A stretch of DNA of 64,000 nt, from contig OZ024879.1 of assembly GCA_964017185.1 (NCBI GenBank), forward strand, positions 24,865,456-24,929,455, written 5' to 3'. Numbering within the stretch: the stretch's first letter is position 1; each line of letters begins with the position of its first letter. The DNA comes from Rugalucina vietnamica (Eukaryota; Mollusca; Bivalvia; Lucinida; Lucinidae). This document shows positions 41,001 through 47,000 of the stretch, piece by piece. The position numbers were made by a program, and so were the translations under genes. The notes beneath the pieces are model-generated. The model worked only from the letters and a program-made list of their open reading frames with translations. It was not told the origin of the DNA and searched no databases.

Positions 41001-44000
41001 GGACATGCATAAAGACAGTTGATATGATTATTGTATTTACACAGCTAGTTTCACCATTATACATTTAATATGAATTCTGATACATTTGAATTATGCTTAA
41101 ACTGTTTTGTTTGTATTTTGTGTATATATTTATTATATGAGGGCCTCATGGAAGATTAGTTGTACTACTAAATGTTGTTACCCTCTATAAATAAAGACTT
41201 TACTTACTTACTTACTTACTTGCTTACTTCTCTGCGCTAGGTGACATGACAAACAAAATACAGACAAGTTTATATGGAAATGATATTGACAAAAGGTATA
41301 AGTTTTATTTACCTTTTCCGCCATTTTAATCTTACTCCAGTGCGTAATTTAGACTTCACCAGTTCGTTGCAACCAGCTCCAGTACTTTTACATTTACCAG
41401 TGTGCTACGTATAAACATCTAGTTAGTATTATTTCTTGATACTCGTTCAATTGTGTATTTTTTCACGTTAGGAGAAGATTCATATAAGCTTCCTTGAAGC
41501 TTGTTTTCTGATCCTTTGATTTATTGATTGTCATTATTGCTATATGTGAATTTATTAATAAACTAGTGTTTAAACCAACTACCTAATGTTTTTCATCATC
41601 CAGTGAAAGCTAAATATTTAATTTCAATCCTAAGTAACTGGCTTGGACTGCAGGTAAGACATCTGGTTTCAGTATTAAACAACCCTTGAATCTGTACCCC
41701 TGGTTGGTGTGTACTTGCAGGTCTGATGTTCTAGGACAGATACTACCTATCATGGGTCGGGACTGGTCCCAGTCTGGTGTAGCCCAACTCTACAGCAGTA
41801 TCTGTAGGAACGGATACAAGTTTCTCTACCTCTCAGCAAGAGCCATTGGCCAATCAAAACTCACCAAAGATTTACTGCGAAATATCAATCAAGGGGATGT
41901 CACTCTACCAGAAGGACCATTGTTGTTGTCTCCCACTTCACTTGTCAGTGCTTTTCACAGGTAATCAATTTCAACAAACACTCACAAAATGCTAGATTGC
42001 CTTTCAAAAAAACAGGCTATTTGATTATTTGCGTGCATGTGACCTGAGATACAATTTTGCATACAAACCAATTTTTAGCGTGATGCATTCATGTGTAAAA
42101 CCAGTATAATGATTACCGGTAGTGATCATTCAGAGATATTGAGATTTCTGCAAGTGCCTTTGTTTAGGAGAAAATGGATTGAGTTGATGTCTGAACCTCA
42201 ACGTTACAAAATGTACCTTCGGACATTCTGACATAACTAATAGAATACGGCAAAAAGCGAGAAAATGATGTAATATATGTTTTAGAAATAACACTGTATT
42301 TGTAATCTTTGAACACTGGGCTACCAAATGAGTGTGTTTAAGAACAATTATTTTCAATATTTGGAGTTATCTGCCATGGTTTTGGTCCATAATACACATA
42401 ATTTTCCTATATCTATCATTAAACGGTAACCACAGCAACCCCATCATAATAAAAAAGATAACTTAATTTCGAGAGATTGCCTGTAAGGACGATATGCTTC
42501 CATCTTAACAATAGGTTCTGACCAGTGCTTTAACAGGTTTAAACAAATACATCAAGTTTTGTAAGCTCTACTAACATGCAGAAATGTAAATTACGCAACT
42601 TTGATGTCATTTTTCGGGACAATCACATCTGTAGGGTTCATGTAGTAAATTGGTCATAACTCACAAAACATCTTAAATGGTCAAATAAAGACTTACAGAC
42701 TCTTGAAACATCATACGTTCAAAGTAGCATTATTTTTCTAATACTCCAAAAATTATCTGAAGGTACATTTTTCTCATGTTTTGGCCAATGTATAAGTCTT
42801 ATTAGATATATGAGCATAGGGCTACTCCACTATAGTTTTGCTTTGTAGTCACTAGTCATTGTAATCGTGCTACTTTCTAAATACAAAATCGAAAGCTTAA
42901 AGCTTTCGATTTTGTATTTAGAAAGTAGCAAGTAAAAAATAAGTGTGTTTCCTAGTGTCTGATAAATTTGTTTTTTTTTTCTGCAGATATTTTACAACTG
43001 TTGAAATGTATATGAATTATTTCCTTGGCATGATTTAGTTTGTCGCAAAATGAGCAGCAAAGATTTAAAAAAATCAGTTGACAAATAACAGTTCTGGTGA
43101 AAAACTATTTTGAATAGGGATTTCCTGCACAAAAATATCATGTAAGGGAGGTAAATTTTTTTCCCACAAAATTTTTTAATTCTCAGCATTTCATAATGAT
43201 TGCACAAAATCAGTATATTATCTGACCCATCAGATCAAGCCAAGGCACTAAGGAAATAATGTGTATGTATATATGTTTCAGAGAAGTGATTGAGAAGAAA
43301 CCTGAGGAGTTTAAGATCAGTTGTCTGAAAGATATCGGTGCTCTCTTCCCTCAGACTAACACACCTTTCTATGCTGGCTTTGGCAATAAAGTTAATGTAA
43401 GTATATACAGTCTGCCACTAATACCTCAAAATGCCAAATTTCACATACTTTTCATTTTGACTACTCAAGAAAAAACAACTCTTACATTTTTGACTGTCCA
43501 CCACCACAGTTTGTTTCATTCCTGGATTAAGTTGCTGGCAGAATAATGTGCTCATATTACTGGTAAACTGCAAGATTTGCCTAGGAACAGTGTGGTTAGT
43601 ACAAGTGACTTGTATTGTTTACTGCTTATGTACAGCAAGAAATTATACACACAATTCCACAATTATGTCCTACCCACAGTCTAATTTATATGTATTAAAT
43701 AAATGATGTAAATCTGTGATAATTGATATGGGGGATATAATACCTGGTCATCAAAGGTACTGGCTAATAAGCAGTTATTTCATGCCTGGTTGGGGAATAG
43801 TCAAAACTATGTCCCGAGGTGCCGTTGACAGCTCAATGCATAATTGCCCGAGGCCGTTAGGCCGAGGGCAATTGCGCATTGAGCTGTCAACGGCACCTCG
43901 GGACATGGTTTGACTATTTTGCCAAACAGCCATGAAATAACTGCTTTATTACCCAACTAAACCAGAAATCATTAGCGATTTCGTTACAAAATTGACTACT

Positions 44001-47000
44001 AATTGCCGCTCGACGTTACTGACGCTCGAGATATTCTACGTTATGCTCGTGACGTTGACGTCATCGGTCATGGTATAGTTAAAACTATTCCACCCCGTTT
44101 TTCCATTAAGTTTGCATGGATGACGTCACTAGCATGGTATAGTCAAAACTATGGACAGTCATGCGACGTCACATTTGTCGCATTACATGCATTTCGTACA
44201 TCGCGTGCCATTTAAGCACTGATTTGTGCAGATAGTCAAAACTATTCAATTTATTTTATACAGGGGGTTGGGTAATAATTACTATTTACTTTGTGTTGAG
44301 AGACACCTGAAAGCTCAGTAACATTATGGTATTATTTACTGATTCAAAAAAGTAAGGCATAGGCTGTGAATGTTATGTCATAATTGATAGAGAACAGTTA
44401 TTCTTGCACACCAGATACAGAAATCCTATGTTTTACCCTATGTGAGAAATTCTTTTCTTACATACCTCTATCATAAAGATAGAAACATTCCGGTATTTTA
44501 GTGGTGGTAGACAAATCGATCTTACACTGCTGGCTTGGTTACTCATACAAGATAAGAAAAGCATGCGACTAAATTCGATCGTTTCTAGCCCAAAGCAGCT
44601 GCTTGCAGCAATAATGTTCAACAAAACAAGACTAAATTGGTGTGAATTCATTGTGTATAATCTTGATTCACGCTCGTTTTCAACGAAAAACAAATCAAAA
44701 CTGCATCTCTTGACTTTGACAACAATTTATTTACATTTGACGTCATATCCGTCATAAACACTACGTCATCAGAGTAAAAGCACGATACCAGGTTACTTTA
44801 CCAGTAAAATGAATTTCGGCCTGATCGGGTTATGTAAGAAAAAGAATCCATCAGTGGTGTTCAGTGGAGAAAGAAAAATCTCAACCCTTGGGTCCATCAT
44901 TCCAGTGGGAAACTCGGCGAGCCTCGTTTCCCACTGGAATGGATGGACCCTCGGGTTGAGATTTTCCTATCTCCACTGACCACCCATGATGGATTCTATT
45001 TATCTCACCCTTGTTATCTCACCCTGTGTTCAAGTGTTCTTTTCAAACAATGGTTGAATAGGATGTCACATAATTTCATCGTTAAGTGCACATGTCACAA
45101 TGACATAAACATGTTTTAATTCAAAATGGCGGATGCCGGGATTTTAGTGTTATGAAAATCAAGCTTCATGGCATGAAGGCGTGCAAGAAAAAGAATCTAT
45201 CATGCATGTAAGGTATTGACAGACAAATCTGTCACTCGGGTCACAGCTTGGCATCACTCGGCGAGCCTCATGATGCCAAACTTTGACCCTCAGGACAGAT
45301 TTGTCTATCCATACCTGACGCTCATGTAAGATTCTTATATTATTGTCTGACAGACCTGATCACAGACACAGAAGTCAGGGTTGTTTTTTGTGGCAGGTTT
45401 ATACATGTATCTGGGCTATCCATATAGGCCTTCTTCAAACAAACAGTGTGTATTTTCTGATTGTTTAGGATGTGTATGCGTACAAGGCAATCAACATTCC
45501 AATATTCCGAATCTTCACCATTAATCCATACGGGGAGCTGAAACATGAACTTTCTTATACTTTCCAGTCCTCGTAAGTACCTACAGTATCACTCAGCATT
45601 GTTATTGATGAGGGTAGTAGAACAGACTGTAGTAAAATGATTCAATATTGACTATTACAAGATATTGTTATATCACAGTAATGCTAATGCTTGTTTAGCT
45701 ACTGAGGTTGTATAATTGGGTACTTAGCAATTAACAACAGATATGTCAGAGACAATTTGGTAGGATTAAATTAGTAAATTATTTCTGATGTACCAACACA
45801 AATCTATCAAACTTAGTAATTATCTTCAGCTTCACTAACAGTAACATGTTTCTACACTGAAAAAAAGTTATAAGAGGCCACTTTTCAAACTTATTTTTAA
45901 TTTACCGTATTCATTCTAATTAGCGCACATGCTCTGGACAATCAGCGCACACTCTGGCTGTTTCCAAAAACAACTTGCATAAGCGCACAGTTTTCGACTA
46001 GCATATTGATATTTTTCACCAATTTTACACATTAATACCGTATTAAAACTTGACCTTCATCATCAAACCATTTTTTCCATCGACTGGAATACTTAAATGT
46101 CATAAAGATATTTATGACATGGTAATTTCAGCAGTTTATGTGTCGCTTTTCTTCATAGTGTGCACTTATTAGAACGATATTTTGTTACCTTAACTTTAAG
46201 TTATTTTGAAAAGTTAAGCGCACTGTGCGCTAATTTGAATGAATACGGTATAAGCCATGAAATTGAATGATTTTTTGCTCAAAGACATATCTTTCAATTA
46301 AGTAAAGTTGCAAAGTGTTCAGAAATAATTTTCTTTCACTACACATGTTTTTCGTGTAAAAGTGCAAAAATCAATGTTTTTGAATAAAAATTTGGGTAAC
46401 GCGCAAAATTTATTGAAATGAGGAATGGGTGTCATCAAAGGGGCCATTCAAGGTAGGAAAAACATCAAACATTAAAATTTTCTCAACTTGTAGATTATTT
46501 ACGAATTTTTAAAAAAAAATGCTATTTTCGAGATTTTGGAAAAATCAAGAATGTGCCTCTTAAACATATTAATCCCTGTTAAATTCACTTTATGAGGCAT
46601 GAAATTGAAAATACATCTGGAAAGAGCTGTATTATACAATTTTCAAGGACAAACAGGTCACGACTGTCGCACACTTCCGGTTCCAATGCCACATTTCAAC
46701 AACCAAAATAACAAAATCTATTTGTGATTTTTAAAATTTTCAAAATCTATCAGAGTCAAATATTAAACATAAATTATTGCTGAAAATTTCAATGCTGTGC
46801 TACTGCTCATAATGCAACTGGAGAAGAACAAAGTCTGTATGCTAATTGCATACAAAAAGCTGAATTCCTTTTATTCGTGTTACATTTACAAAACTCAAAC
46901 AAAAATTCTTATTGCAGCAACACATTTAACATGATTTTATCATACATCATAGCAGTCAATAACACTTTGAAATAAATTAAAATGTAAAACACAACTCCCT

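Larger units (their letters stand above)
34845..41226 (+). mobile_element. Near full-length CR1-like LINE nested in the foldback element
   Basis: It splits the right arm of the foldback transposon: GCCCTT before and CTTCTCTGCGC after join to the sequence found intact in the left arm, with CTT as the likely target duplication (34842-34844, 41227-41229). The 5' leader is about 580 bp; ORF1 and ORF2 follow, then a 3' UTR to a (TTAC)n tail at 41200-41226 preceded by AATAAA. A CR1/L2-type (Jockey group) assignment rests on the esterase-bearing ORF1, the EN-RT ORF2 without RNase H and the microsatellite tail. Confidence 0.92.
32708..41404. mobile_element. Foldback DNA transposon with ~885-bp inverted arms, CACACTGG ends and 5-bp target duplication
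   Basis: The left end CACACTGGTAAATGTAAAAG and the right end CTTTTACATTTACCAGTGTG are flanked by CTACG on both sides (32703-32707, 41405-41409). The left arm spans 32708-~33595. The right arm spans ~34123-34844 and, after a LINE insertion, 41227-41404; the two arms are similar in length and order. The loop (~33596-34122) has no transposase frame, so this copy is non-autonomous. Without the LINE the element is about 2.3 kb. CACNNTG ends with a 5-bp duplication are seen in Transib and RAG-like transposons; that assignment is inference. Confidence 0.85.
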
